Assembly: GCA_963677935.2 (NCBI GenBank) | Contig: CAXXEH010000003.1 | Span: 2,108,001 to 2,172,000, forward strand | Length of the DNA stretch: 64,000 nucleotides | Reading direction: 5' to 3' | DNA from: JAAFHB01 sp963677935 | GTDB taxonomy: Bacteria; Bacteroidota; Bacteroidia; Bacteroidales; Prolixibacteraceae | In this document: positions 34,544 through 43,011 of the stretch, piece after piece | Numbering within the stretch: position 1 is the stretch's first letter | Layout of the letters: every line of letters begins with the position of its first letter | The notes under the pieces: model-generated | Database searches by the model: none | What the model was told of the DNA's origin: nothing | Seen by the model: only the letters and a program-made list of their open reading frames with translations | Translations under genes and position numbers: made by a program

Positions 34544-37132
34544 ATGAACCGAATAATCGTCATTATTTCACTTTTCATTCTGTTTAGTTGCCAAATACTA
34601 GCCGGTAAAACAAAAGGTTCGTCAGAATCCGGAAGATCCAATACCTCACTGTCGGCTAAATCATCAGGAGATGAACCTTCATTGTTGAGTTCCGGAAATA
34701 TCATCTGGTCCGAAAAGCCCGCATCCGAATGGTCCGAGGGGTATCCTGTAGGGAATGGTCGTTTGGGAGGGATGGTTTTAGGGGCAGTGCAACGGGAACG
34801 GATTTCATTGAATCACGATTTATTATGGAGGAAATTCTGGAGTTTTCAGGAACATAAAACCGCCTCTGACATCAAAAAAATCAGGGAATTAATCCTTCAG
34901 GGTGAATGGGATAAGGCTGAAGAGCTGCTGCAACAAAAAATTCCGGCATCGGGCAATGCCATTTATCTCAATCCTTATGTGCCCGCTGGTGATCTCTACA
35001 TCAATCTTCGGCATGGAAAAAAAACAGTAACAGATTATAAGCGGGTGCTGAAAATGGAAAAGGGCATCGTTGAAGTAAAGTACCAGGTTGATAATGTCCA
35101 GTTTACGAGAGAGATCTTTTCATCATGGAAATATGGGGTGATGGCGACACATCTGACGGCAGACCGGGCTGGGATGCTAACAGGAGAAGTTTCACTCTCG
35201 CGACTATTGGATCCCGAATGCGAAATAACCGGCTATTCGACTCAGGATAAGGTGGTTTTAAAAGGGAAATTTGAAGAAGGGAGAGAATTTGCCATCGCTG
35301 TAAAAGTAATACAAAGGGGCGGACGCATGACCATTGGACGGAAGGAGCTGATTCAAAACAAATCAGAGATGCCTAAAAAGGATTTTGGTTTAAGGTATGT
35401 CTACAGTACAAATGAGACATTTGGAAAAGATGATGGCGCCTCCACCTTCTTTGACACATCGGATGAAGTTCTTATACTATTGGCAATCACCGTGGATGAT
35501 GAATTTGGAAAAGGGGCTGATCTGGTCAGGAAAACGATTGAAAAACTCGACAAGGTAACCCAAAGTTATGAGTCACTCAAAGATGAACATATCCGGGATT
35601 TTCAAAATATTTACAACCGGGTTTCCTTCAACCTGGGGGATGAAAAAACAGCTATTCCGACAGATTCATTGTTGAAAAAGTCGGTTGATGGAAATACGGC
35701 CTCTCCGGCATTACTGGAAAAGATGTTTAATCTGTCGCGGTATCTGGCCATTTCAAGCGGACGTCCACAACCGGCGGGACAAACGGCAAAAGCCCCAATT
35801 AATCTTCAGGGGATATGGAACCAGGACCGCCGTCCGGCATGGGATTGTGATTACCATATTGATTTGAATGTTGAAATGTGTTATTGGCCATTGAATATGC
35901 TGAATCTTGGAGATCTGATGATCCCATTGATGGACTGGGTGGACCGATTGATCCCGCAGGGGAAGATAGCCGCTAAAGATCTGTATGGAGCAAAAGGAGT
36001 CGCCTTTGGAGGTGTTTTAGATAATCAAAACCTGGGCAATTTCGATAATATTTGTTTTCCATGGACTGGAGGCGCTGCCTGGGTTGCTCAAATATTGTGG
36101 CAACACTGGGAGTACAGTAATGACCGCTCCTATTTACAAAAACAGTTGTTTCCGTATATGGTTGAAGTCGGGAAATTTTATGAAGACTTCCTCGTGGAGG
36201 ATCGCAACGGATTTCTGGTTCCCTCTTTAAGCGCTTCGCCTGAAATGCCCATTGCGGGAAGGAAGGGTGGAAGTTTTTTATCTTCAGCTTCATCAATTGA
36301 CCTGGAATTAATTCATGACCTTTTCAATCATCTAATTGAGGCAGGAAATTTATTAAAGACTGATCCTGTAACGATTAAAAGGTGGAAAGCCCTTGTTGAT
36401 CGGGTTCCGTTACCCCGGATTAATGCGGATGGATCACTGAGTGAGTGGCTCGAAGAACATGTGATGGGTGATCCAGGTCACCGCCACCGGTCATTGCTGG
36501 TTGGATTGTGTCCGGGTGACAGAATATCGGTCGAAAACACCAAGAATTATGCAGATGCTGCTTATAAGGCCATTCTTAAAAGACATGAAACAGGAAGAAA
36601 AATGACGCAATCCCTCACTTTTGCATGGGATGCGCAACTGCTTGCCCGACTCTACAAATCAGATGAAGCATATGCCGAATTAATACGAATATTCCCGGTC
36701 CATGTCCTTGATAACCTGCTTATCACATGTAATGACTGGAGCGGTGAAAAGGGTGGTCTGGCATGGTTTAAAGGGATAAAGTTAGTTCAGGTAGAGGCAA
36801 GTCTGGCGCTTGGATCAGCCATTGCAGAGATGATTTTTCAGGACAGACAGGGGTTATTAAGATTTCTGCCGGCGCTTCCGGCAAATTTATCTCAGGGAAA
36901 AGTTGCCGGATTAAAAGCCAGAGGTGGATTTGAAATTGGTTTGCAATGGGAAAAAGGGAAAATAAATAAAGCAAATATTATTTCCTTCGATGGTAAGCCC
37001 TGCTCTGTTAAAGACATTGGTTATAACAATTTAAGAATCACAACTGACGGTAAAGAGGTCAAATATGCCAATGAAAAAGGGATCATCAGCTTTAATACGG
37101 TTAAGGGACAAAAATACCTGCTCACCTTCTAA
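34544..37132 (+). CDS. GH95 alpha-L-fucosidase/alpha-L-galactosidase lipoprotein (copy A)
   Basis: The 862-residue lipoprotein (lipobox ILFSC, Cys16) is a full GH95 inverting glycosidase. The N-terminal sandwich starts with IIWSEKPASEWSEGYPVGNG, then RLGGMVLG. The (alpha/alpha)6 barrel carries the family hallmark NLQGIWNQDRRPAWDCDYHI, then DLNVEMCYWPLNM, and the C-terminal domain ends the chain. In the well-studied enzyme AfcA two Asn residues in this hallmark act with Glu and Asp in catalysis. Here the first is Asp and the second is kept as Asn. This may reflect a different glycone such as L-galactose. A second, partly almost identical copy lies at 43012. The lipid anchor places this copy on a membrane surface. 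Confidence 0.92.
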   Translation: MNRIIVIISLFILFSCQILAGKTKGSSESGRSNTSLSAKSSGDEPSLLSSGNIIWSEKPASEWSEGYPVGNGRLGGMVLGAVQRERISLNHDLLWRKFWSFQEHKTASDIKKIRELILQGEWDKAEELLQQKIPASGNAIYLNPYVPAGDLYINLRHGKKTVTDYKRVLKMEKGIVEVKYQVDNVQFTREIFSSWKYGVMATHLTADRAGMLTGEVSLSRLLDPECEITGYSTQDKVVLKGKFEEGREFAIAVKVIQRGGRMTIGRKELIQNKSEMPKKDFGLRYVYSTNETFGKDDGASTFFDTSDEVLILLAITVDDEFGKGADLVRKTIEKLDKVTQSYESLKDEHIRDFQNIYNRVSFNLGDEKTAIPTDSLLKKSVDGNTASPALLEKMFNLSRYLAISSGRPQPAGQTAKAPINLQGIWNQDRRPAWDCDYHIDLNVEMCYWPLNMLNLGDLMIPLMDWVDRLIPQGKIAAKDLYGAKGVAFGGVLDNQNLGNFDNICFPWTGGAAWVAQILWQHWEYSNDRSYLQKQLFPYMVEVGKFYEDFLVEDRNGFLVPSLSASPEMPIAGRKGGSFLSSASSIDLELIHDLFNHLIEAGNLLKTDPVTIKRWKALVDRVPLPRINADGSLSEWLEEHVMGDPGHRHRSLLVGLCPGDRISVENTKNYADAAYKAILKRHETGRKMTQSLTFAWDAQLLARLYKSDEAYAELIRIFPVHVLDNLLITCNDWSGEKGGLAWFKGIKLVQVEASLALGSAIAEMIFQDRQGLLRFLPALPANLSQGKVAGLKARGGFEIGLQWEKGKINKANIISFDGKPCSVKDIGYNNLRITTDGKEVKYANEKGIISFNTVKGQKYLLTF
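35226..35709 (+). repeat. Near-identical ~480-bp segment shared by the two GH95 genes (copy A side)
   Basis: Between 35226 and 35709 the DNA differs from 43685-44168 at only about four positions by my count (for example acaaagg/acagagg, tcagg/ttagg and tatttac/tatctac). The flanking 3' third of the two genes is much more diverged, with many silent and replacement changes. This is a recombination-homogenised block within an older duplication. Confidence 0.85.
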
Positions 37133-37201
37133 GTAATACGTTTAAGCAAGTTGTTAATTCATAGGTACCATTAAAATTAACCTTTGAAAAATTCAGGCAT
37201 T

Positions 37202-38974
37202 ATGAAAGAATCATTGTTAATCAGTCTGTTCTTTATGTTCACTTTTTTGGTGAATGGACAAAATGTTGAAAAAAATGCAACAATTCCCTTGCCCTCAAAA
37301 GCTCAGTTGGAGTGGCAGAATTATGAGCAGATTATGTTTATACACTTTTCGGCCAACACCTGGCAGACACATCGCGGTTTAAAAAATGAATGGGATGACC
37401 TTTCCACCCCGTTGAACCGTATTAATCCCACAAAGCTGAATACCGACCAATGGTGCGAGGTGGCCAAAAGCTGGGGTGCTAAAATGATCATTTTTGTAGC
37501 AAAGCACGTTGGCGGATTTTGTTCGTGGCAGACCAATACAACCGAATATAGCATTAAAAATACTCCCTGGAAAAACGGAAAGGGAGATATCCTCCGGGAG
37601 TTGTCTGAATCGTGTAAAAAATACGGATTAGATTTGGGGATATATGTCTACCCCGGAGATCCGCATTGGGGTTCAGGAGTTGGAAGTGGTGGTATTACGA
37701 AGGATTCTTCCCGACAGGAGGAATACAATAAAATTTATTGCCAACAAATGACAGAGGTATTAAGCAGGTATGGCAAAATCAAGGAAGTATGGTTTGATGG
37801 CAGTTGTTATATAAAGTGTGTTCCGGAGATATTGGAAAAATATGCTCCCGATGCAATAATTATGGCAGGATCAATGAACAATATTAGAGAAGTGGGTAAC
37901 GAAGAGGGTTATGCCCCGTTTTCAAACTGGAACACACTCAGCAGCGAAAACCTTAAAAAAGGGGTAGCTGATGCAATTCAATCAGACCCCTTTGGTGATG
38001 CTTATGCCCCCATAGAAACGTGTGTCCCGTTACTCAGAAACAAAGGACACAAATGGTTCTGGAATATCAATACTGATCACCTGATCCTGACCACAGAACA
38101 ACTGATGAATATGTACTATAAATCTGTTGGCAGAGGGGCTGTACTACTGTTAAATGCCACTCCCGATACAACAGGATTAATACCCGAATCACATGTGGCT
38201 GCTTACCGTGAATTCGGTAAAGAGATTAAACGACGGTTTGATCATCCGGTTAAGAGAACAAAAGGAGAAGGAAACGCTTTACAGATCACCTTTTCAGAAC
38301 CAACCGAAATCAACCATATCGTTCTGCAGGAGGACCTTAGCAAAGGACAGCGCGTTCTTGCCTTTGTGATTGAAGGGTTGAATGGAAAAGAGCAGTGGAG
38401 TAAAGTGTATGACGGAACATCAGTAGGACACAAACGAATCTGCCATTTTGATCCGGTCACACTGAAAAAAATTAGGGTGTCGTTCACCAATATAAAAGCC
38501 AAACCACAAATATTGGATTTTGCAGTGTACAACATTCCGGGGGTCAAACCGGAACCGGAAAAAAGGATGGATAACAGTCGCTTCTATAACTTTATAGCCA
38601 ATAAAAAAGGGACAGATCAAAGCGAAGAGCCAGTCATCGAAATTGGGAAATGGGATCAGAATTCCTATAATAACGAGTGGAAGGAAGTGAGTTTTGACTT
38701 AACCAAATATGTAACATTGACAGGGCAATATGAGGTTTCTTTTTCTGCAAATGATAAAAACCAGGCGTCGGGGCTTGAATTTAAAGATTGGGAGATGGAG
38801 ATGTATGGCGGAAAAACAACGAAAACCATAGAACTACTAAAGGAAATATCAACTCTCAGGATTACCCGTTCACAACAGACTTTAGACGAATTTCCTACAA
38901 TATTAAGGGTTAAAATAAAAGCCACGTCCGATAAAACTTCGGGAAATATTCATATCAAAAGATTGACCTATTGA
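37202..38974 (+). CDS. GH29 alpha-L-fucosidase-like protein with C-terminal beta domains (copy A)
   Basis: From the ATG at 37202 (a TTG at 37184 adds six residues) this is a 590-residue secreted protein with a signal peptide ending at VNGQ. It has the GH29 barrel: MFIHFSANTWQTHRG (fucose-binding HFG-like motif), FVAKHVGGFCSWQTNTTEYS and nucleophile Asp199 in EVWFDGSC. The family's KHHDGF motif is changed to KHVGGF, losing the second histidine that contacts fucose. After residue ~345 follow a discoidin-like domain (VKRTKGEGNALQITF to LDFAVYNIPG) and another beta-domain (about 455-590). The changes suggest a sub-family with altered glycone or linkage specificity. A paralog is at 41095. Confidence 0.85.
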   Translation: MKESLLISLFFMFTFLVNGQNVEKNATIPLPSKAQLEWQNYEQIMFIHFSANTWQTHRGLKNEWDDLSTPLNRINPTKLNTDQWCEVAKSWGAKMIIFVAKHVGGFCSWQTNTTEYSIKNTPWKNGKGDILRELSESCKKYGLDLGIYVYPGDPHWGSGVGSGGITKDSSRQEEYNKIYCQQMTEVLSRYGKIKEVWFDGSCYIKCVPEILEKYAPDAIIMAGSMNNIREVGNEEGYAPFSNWNTLSSENLKKGVADAIQSDPFGDAYAPIETCVPLLRNKGHKWFWNINTDHLILTTEQLMNMYYKSVGRGAVLLLNATPDTTGLIPESHVAAYREFGKEIKRRFDHPVKRTKGEGNALQITFSEPTEINHIVLQEDLSKGQRVLAFVIEGLNGKEQWSKVYDGTSVGHKRICHFDPVTLKKIRVSFTNIKAKPQILDFAVYNIPGVKPEPEKRMDNSRFYNFIANKKGTDQSEEPVIEIGKWDQNSYNNEWKEVSFDLTKYVTLTGQYEVSFSANDKNQASGLEFKDWEMEMYGGKTTKTIELLKEISTLRITRSQQTLDEFPTILRVKIKATSDKTSGNIHIKRLTY

Positions 38975-39060
38975 TTGAATTGATTAATACAGATTGCAAT
39001 ACCGGGCAGGTTAGGCTTCAACAACATTAAGTATATTAATGGTTTAAAACTACATTACAA

Positions 39061-40029
39061 ATGCAAAAGATGATTTTAATTGTTCATTTCTGCCTCTTCT
39101 ATTTGGGATTCACAGGATCTCAGTTTGCACAAGAGGCTCGGAAACCGGTGCTTGTCAAACTGCCCTTCGCCTTTTCTCAAACAAACAGGGTCCCGATGGA
39201 AAACACACCGGTTCTGTTTAATTCACGTCTGCTGATGGTGGCAAACTTCAGACCTTCAGGCAATGCAGTAAATGTCAAACCAAGTGATTCTTATCTATAT
39301 ATCGATGATCTGAAGACAGGCGAAGAAATCCTCCGGTTTGGTACAGCCCATTCTTTTGCAAGTGCTTTTGTGAATGATCACGACTTAAATGTCTTTGCGC
39401 TCGATTTTTCCGAATCAGATGGCACAAAAAAAATATCAGGTATTAACCGGTTTGTTACCAATGATCTGAAAAACTGGAAAACCGAAATGGTGATCCTCCC
39501 CGAAGGTGGGGAGGGATTGTACAACACATCGGTTTGCCGTGATGAGAAAGGTTTCCTCATGGCATACGAATCGAATAAACCTGTACAGTTTTGTTTCAAA
39601 TTTGCCCGTTCGGCCGATCTGTCGAAATGGGAAAAAATCCCCGGACTAGTATTCACAGGTGTAAAAAACGAATATTCAGCTTGTCCCGTTATCCGGTACT
39701 TTAAACCTTATTATTACGTCATTTATCTGCATAATAAAATGACCGGTCACAATGGGTATATTTCCTTTATGGCCCGATCTAAGGATTTGATCGATTGGGA
39801 ACTAACTCCCTTTAACCCGATACTTGAAGCAGAAGACGGTGAAGGCATTAACAACTCTGACGTCGATCTAATTGAATATCAGGGAAAGACTTATCTTTAT
39901 TACGCAACGGGTGATCAGGCAACATGGGCCACAATTCGTGTTGCCATGTATGATGGTTTGATGAAAACTTTTTATGAGAACCATTTTCCGGAAGGGACCA
40001 AATTCGAAAAAATATCAACCAGACATTAA
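39061..40029 (+). CDS. Five-bladed beta-propeller glycoside hydrolase-like protein (paralog 3)
   Basis: The 322-residue secreted protein has a signal peptide ending at QFAQ, with no lipobox. It is closest to paralog 1 in the loop NEYSACPVIRYFKPYYYVIY, then LHNKMTGHNGY, while its N-terminus is more like paralog 2. Conserved MENTPVLFNSRLLMVANFRP, NTSVCRDEKGFLMAYESNKP and NNSDVDLIEYQGKTYLYYAT segments are retained. It is placed between a GH29 copy and an unassigned propeller-like lipoprotein gene. As with its paralogs, the exact hydrolase family is unknown to me. Confidence 0.7.
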   Translation: MQKMILIVHFCLFYLGFTGSQFAQEARKPVLVKLPFAFSQTNRVPMENTPVLFNSRLLMVANFRPSGNAVNVKPSDSYLYIDDLKTGEEILRFGTAHSFASAFVNDHDLNVFALDFSESDGTKKISGINRFVTNDLKNWKTEMVILPEGGEGLYNTSVCRDEKGFLMAYESNKPVQFCFKFARSADLSKWEKIPGLVFTGVKNEYSACPVIRYFKPYYYVIYLHNKMTGHNGYISFMARSKDLIDWELTPFNPILEAEDGEGINNSDVDLIEYQGKTYLYYATGDQATWATIRVAMYDGLMKTFYENHFPEGTKFEKISTRH

Positions 40030-40063
40030 TTCTGTTCTTAATCAATTCTAAAAGTTATCTAAA

Positions 40064-41086
40064 ATGAGAAAAACAACAAAAAAATTACTTCCTATTATCC
40101 TGATCACAATACAATCTGTTTTAATATCTTGTTCAAATTCAGGATCTGACAAGCAATTAAAAGATAAAATAAAAATTGAAGACGACCTGATTTATTATGG
40201 AGTTGCAGCCACTTCAACCATATTGGGCGCCAATCCTGCAAATTCCAACGTTGTTGAAAATAGCATTTTAAGTGAAAACGGAAAATTAATTAATTTTTAT
40301 GATGAGGGGTTCAATGGAACTTTCACAATTGGCAACTCCTACCCTTCCGACTATTTTAAAAATATTTCAGAAAAGCAGGTTTGCAATGTAAAAGTTCGTT
40401 TCCCTTATACCCTAAAATATGGGGGGAAATATTATACATTTGGTTGGCGTTATGTCAATAATGTGGTCGAGCCTTATAATATCTACTTATGGTCTTCTTC
40501 CAATGGGATCGATTGGGTAACGGAAAATGATGGTTTTGCCGTATTATCCACCTCTGCAGATCCAAAATCTATCTGGCACTATATCTGGAATGTTGCGGTT
40601 GTAGTTGACGATCAGGATGTTTTTCATTTGGTTGCGGAATGTGCACCCGAAGGTGTAAATCAACAGGGAGTTGGGTTGGGTTATTCATCGGCAAAATTGG
40701 TAAATGGCAAAATTGATTTTAACCCTGCAAAGACAGCTACCCACATCATCAAAAACGGAGGTAATCCGTACATCTATTTTAGTAAGGCAAAAAATACATT
40801 CCTGATCATTCATGGTATGATTTATGCCAACAGCAACAGTTTAAGTTCGGATTACTGGTGGATATCTGCATCTTATCTGAATAAAGAAACTCACACATGG
40901 ATTACCGACCCTAATAAATTTTCGTTAGGAAAAAATGGAATTCATGTTTGTGATCCACATGCCGCGGTCGTCGAAATAAATGGAAAGTCGTTTACCCGAT
41001 TGATCTTTTCTTATAGCCAAAACTATATTTACTCCATATATTTTGAAAATGATTTAGACTCCTTGTTGGAGGGGCTTATTAATTAG
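40064..41086 (+). CDS. Lipoprotein with beta-propeller-like fold, function unknown
   Basis: The 340-residue lipoprotein (lipobox VLISC) carries repeated strand motifs such as YGGKYYTFGWRYVNN, IYLWSSSNGIDWVTE, HYIWNVAVVVDDQDVFHLVA and HVCDPHAAVVEINGKSFTRL. These resemble GH43-type or sialidase-like propellers that present acidic residues in a central cavity. There is little direct similarity to the three propeller paralogs of this locus. It is coupled to the following GH29 gene, with only 8 bases before that ATG. A glycan-binding surface protein or an exo-glycosidase are both possible. Confidence 0.5.
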   Translation: MRKTTKKLLPIILITIQSVLISCSNSGSDKQLKDKIKIEDDLIYYGVAATSTILGANPANSNVVENSILSENGKLINFYDEGFNGTFTIGNSYPSDYFKNISEKQVCNVKVRFPYTLKYGGKYYTFGWRYVNNVVEPYNIYLWSSSNGIDWVTENDGFAVLSTSADPKSIWHYIWNVAVVVDDQDVFHLVAECAPEGVNQQGVGLGYSSAKLVNGKIDFNPAKTATHIIKNGGNPYIYFSKAKNTFLIIHGMIYANSNSLSSDYWWISASYLNKETHTWITDPNKFSLGKNGIHVCDPHAAVVEINGKSFTRLIFSYSQNYIYSIYFENDLDSLLEGLIN

Positions 41087-41094
41087 AGAAGGTG

Positions 41095-42891
41095 ATGGAA
41101 AGGAAGTCATTTTTTAAAAGCGCCACATTATTCATGATGAATCCATTGTTGTTTAGTCTGTTATTAATAATCCCTTTTCTGCTAAACGCACAAATCACTG
41201 AAAAAAGCGTGCCCCTTCCTTTGCCCTCAAAAGCTCAGATAAGGTTTCAGAATTATGAACAGATTATGTTTTTGTGTATAGATCCGGCAACATGGCAAGG
41301 TCGTGAATTTGATAATCTTTCCACCCCTTTGAACCGGATTAATCCTTCAAAGCTGAATACCGATCAATGGTGCGAAGTGGCCAAAAGCTGGGATGCAAAA
41401 TTAATCCTTTTTGTAGCAAAACATGTCGGGGGATTTTGCTGGTGGCAGACCAATACTACCGAATACAGTATAAAAAATACTCCCTGGAAGAACGGGAAGG
41501 GAGATGTTATCATGGAATTATCCAAGTCGTGTAAAAAATACGGGCTGGATTTGGGGATCTATGTCTATCCGGGTGATCCTCATTTTGATGCTCCACTTGG
41601 CAGCGGTGGAGTCACAAAAGATCCTTCCAAACAGGAAGCTTACAATCGCATTTATTGCCAGCAGATGAAGGAAGTACTAACCAAGTATGGCGAAATCAGA
41701 GAGGTATGGTTTGATGGGAGTTGCCATATCAATTGCGTGAATGAGATTTTGGAGAAATATGCTTCTGATGCAGTAATAATGGCAGGACCATTGAATAATA
41801 TCAGGGAGGTGGGAAACGAAGAAGGGTATGCCCCGTTTTCCAACTGGAATACCCTAAGCAGCGAGAACCTTAAAAAAGGGGTGGCCGACGCCCTGCAATC
41901 TGACCCCTTTGGCGATGCGTTTGCCCCGATAGAAACCTGTGTACCCTTGCTCAGAAACAAAGGACATAAATGGTTTTGGGGGATTAATACCGATCACCTG
42001 ATCCTGACTCCAGAACAATTGATGAATATGTACTATAAATCTGTAGGCAGAGGGGCTGTACTACTGTTAAATGCCACACCCGATACAACAGGTTTAATAC
42101 CCGAATCACATGTGAAAGCTTACAGGGAATTCGGCAAAGAGATCAAAAGACGGTTTGATCATCCGGTTAAGAGGACAAAAGGAGAAGGAGACGCTTTACA
42201 GATAACCTTTTCAGATCCGACAGAAATCAACCATGTCGTTCTGCAGGAGGACCTTGCCAAAGGGCAGCGGGTTCTTGCCTTTGTGATCGAAGGGTTGAAT
42301 GTAAAAGAGCAGTGGAGTAAAGTGTATGACGGAACATCAGTAGGACACAAACGAATCTGTCATTTTACACCGGTCACATTGAAGAAAATTAGGGTGTCGT
42401 TCACCAATGTAAAAGCCAAACCACAAATATTGGATTTTGCAGTATACAACATTCCAGGGGTCAAACCGGAACCGGAAAAGAGGATGGATAATAGTCGCTT
42501 TTATAACTTTATTGCCAATAAAAAAGGGACAGATCAAAACGAAGAGCCCGTCACCGAAATTGGCAAGTGGGATGTAAATTCCTATGGTACAGATTGGAAG
42601 GAAGTGAGTATCGACTTAACCAAATATGTTACAATGACAGGGCAATATGAGGTTATTTTTTCACCACAGGATAAGAACAAAGAGTCGGGACTTGAATTTA
42701 AAGATTGGGAAATGGAGATGTATGGCGGAAAAACAACAAAAACCGTAGAACTGCTCAAGGAGAGTTCAACCTTCAGGATTACCCGTTCACAACAGACATT
42801 AGACGAGTTTCCAACAATTCTAAGACTTAAAATAAGGTGTAAGCCGGATAAATCATCAGGAAGTATTAATTTTAAACGCATAACTTACTAA
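41095..42891 (+). CDS. GH29-like protein (copy B) with altered fucose-binding motif
   Basis: From the ATG at 41095 (a GTG at 41092 adds one residue) this is a 598-residue secreted protein, paralogous to the gene at 37202 and very similar from about residue 90 onward. The nucleophile motif REVWFDGSC and the C-terminal domains are intact. The N-terminal HFSANTW motif, whose histidine binds the sugar in GH29, is replaced by MFLCIDPATW, and the loop after it is shortened by six residues (QGREFDNLS against QTHRGLKNEWDDLS). KHVGGF is again present in place of KHHDGF. Activity on alpha-L-fucose is therefore doubtful; a changed specificity or a binding role is possible. Confidence 0.85.
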   Translation: MERKSFFKSATLFMMNPLLFSLLLIIPFLLNAQITEKSVPLPLPSKAQIRFQNYEQIMFLCIDPATWQGREFDNLSTPLNRINPSKLNTDQWCEVAKSWDAKLILFVAKHVGGFCWWQTNTTEYSIKNTPWKNGKGDVIMELSKSCKKYGLDLGIYVYPGDPHFDAPLGSGGVTKDPSKQEAYNRIYCQQMKEVLTKYGEIREVWFDGSCHINCVNEILEKYASDAVIMAGPLNNIREVGNEEGYAPFSNWNTLSSENLKKGVADALQSDPFGDAFAPIETCVPLLRNKGHKWFWGINTDHLILTPEQLMNMYYKSVGRGAVLLLNATPDTTGLIPESHVKAYREFGKEIKRRFDHPVKRTKGEGDALQITFSDPTEINHVVLQEDLAKGQRVLAFVIEGLNVKEQWSKVYDGTSVGHKRICHFTPVTLKKIRVSFTNVKAKPQILDFAVYNIPGVKPEPEKRMDNSRFYNFIANKKGTDQNEEPVTEIGKWDVNSYGTDWKEVSIDLTKYVTMTGQYEVIFSPQDKNKESGLEFKDWEMEMYGGKTTKTVELLKESSTFRITRSQQTLDEFPTILRLKIRCKPDKSSGSINFKRITY

Positions 42892-43011
42892 TTAATTAAT
42901 TACTATTCAGTCTGTCGTACCTTGAGAATATGGTTGGCTGAATCATAAACATGAATAGAATCTGAGACACTGAACTGAAGATTTAAAAACAAACAGAAAA
43001 ACCGGAAAACG

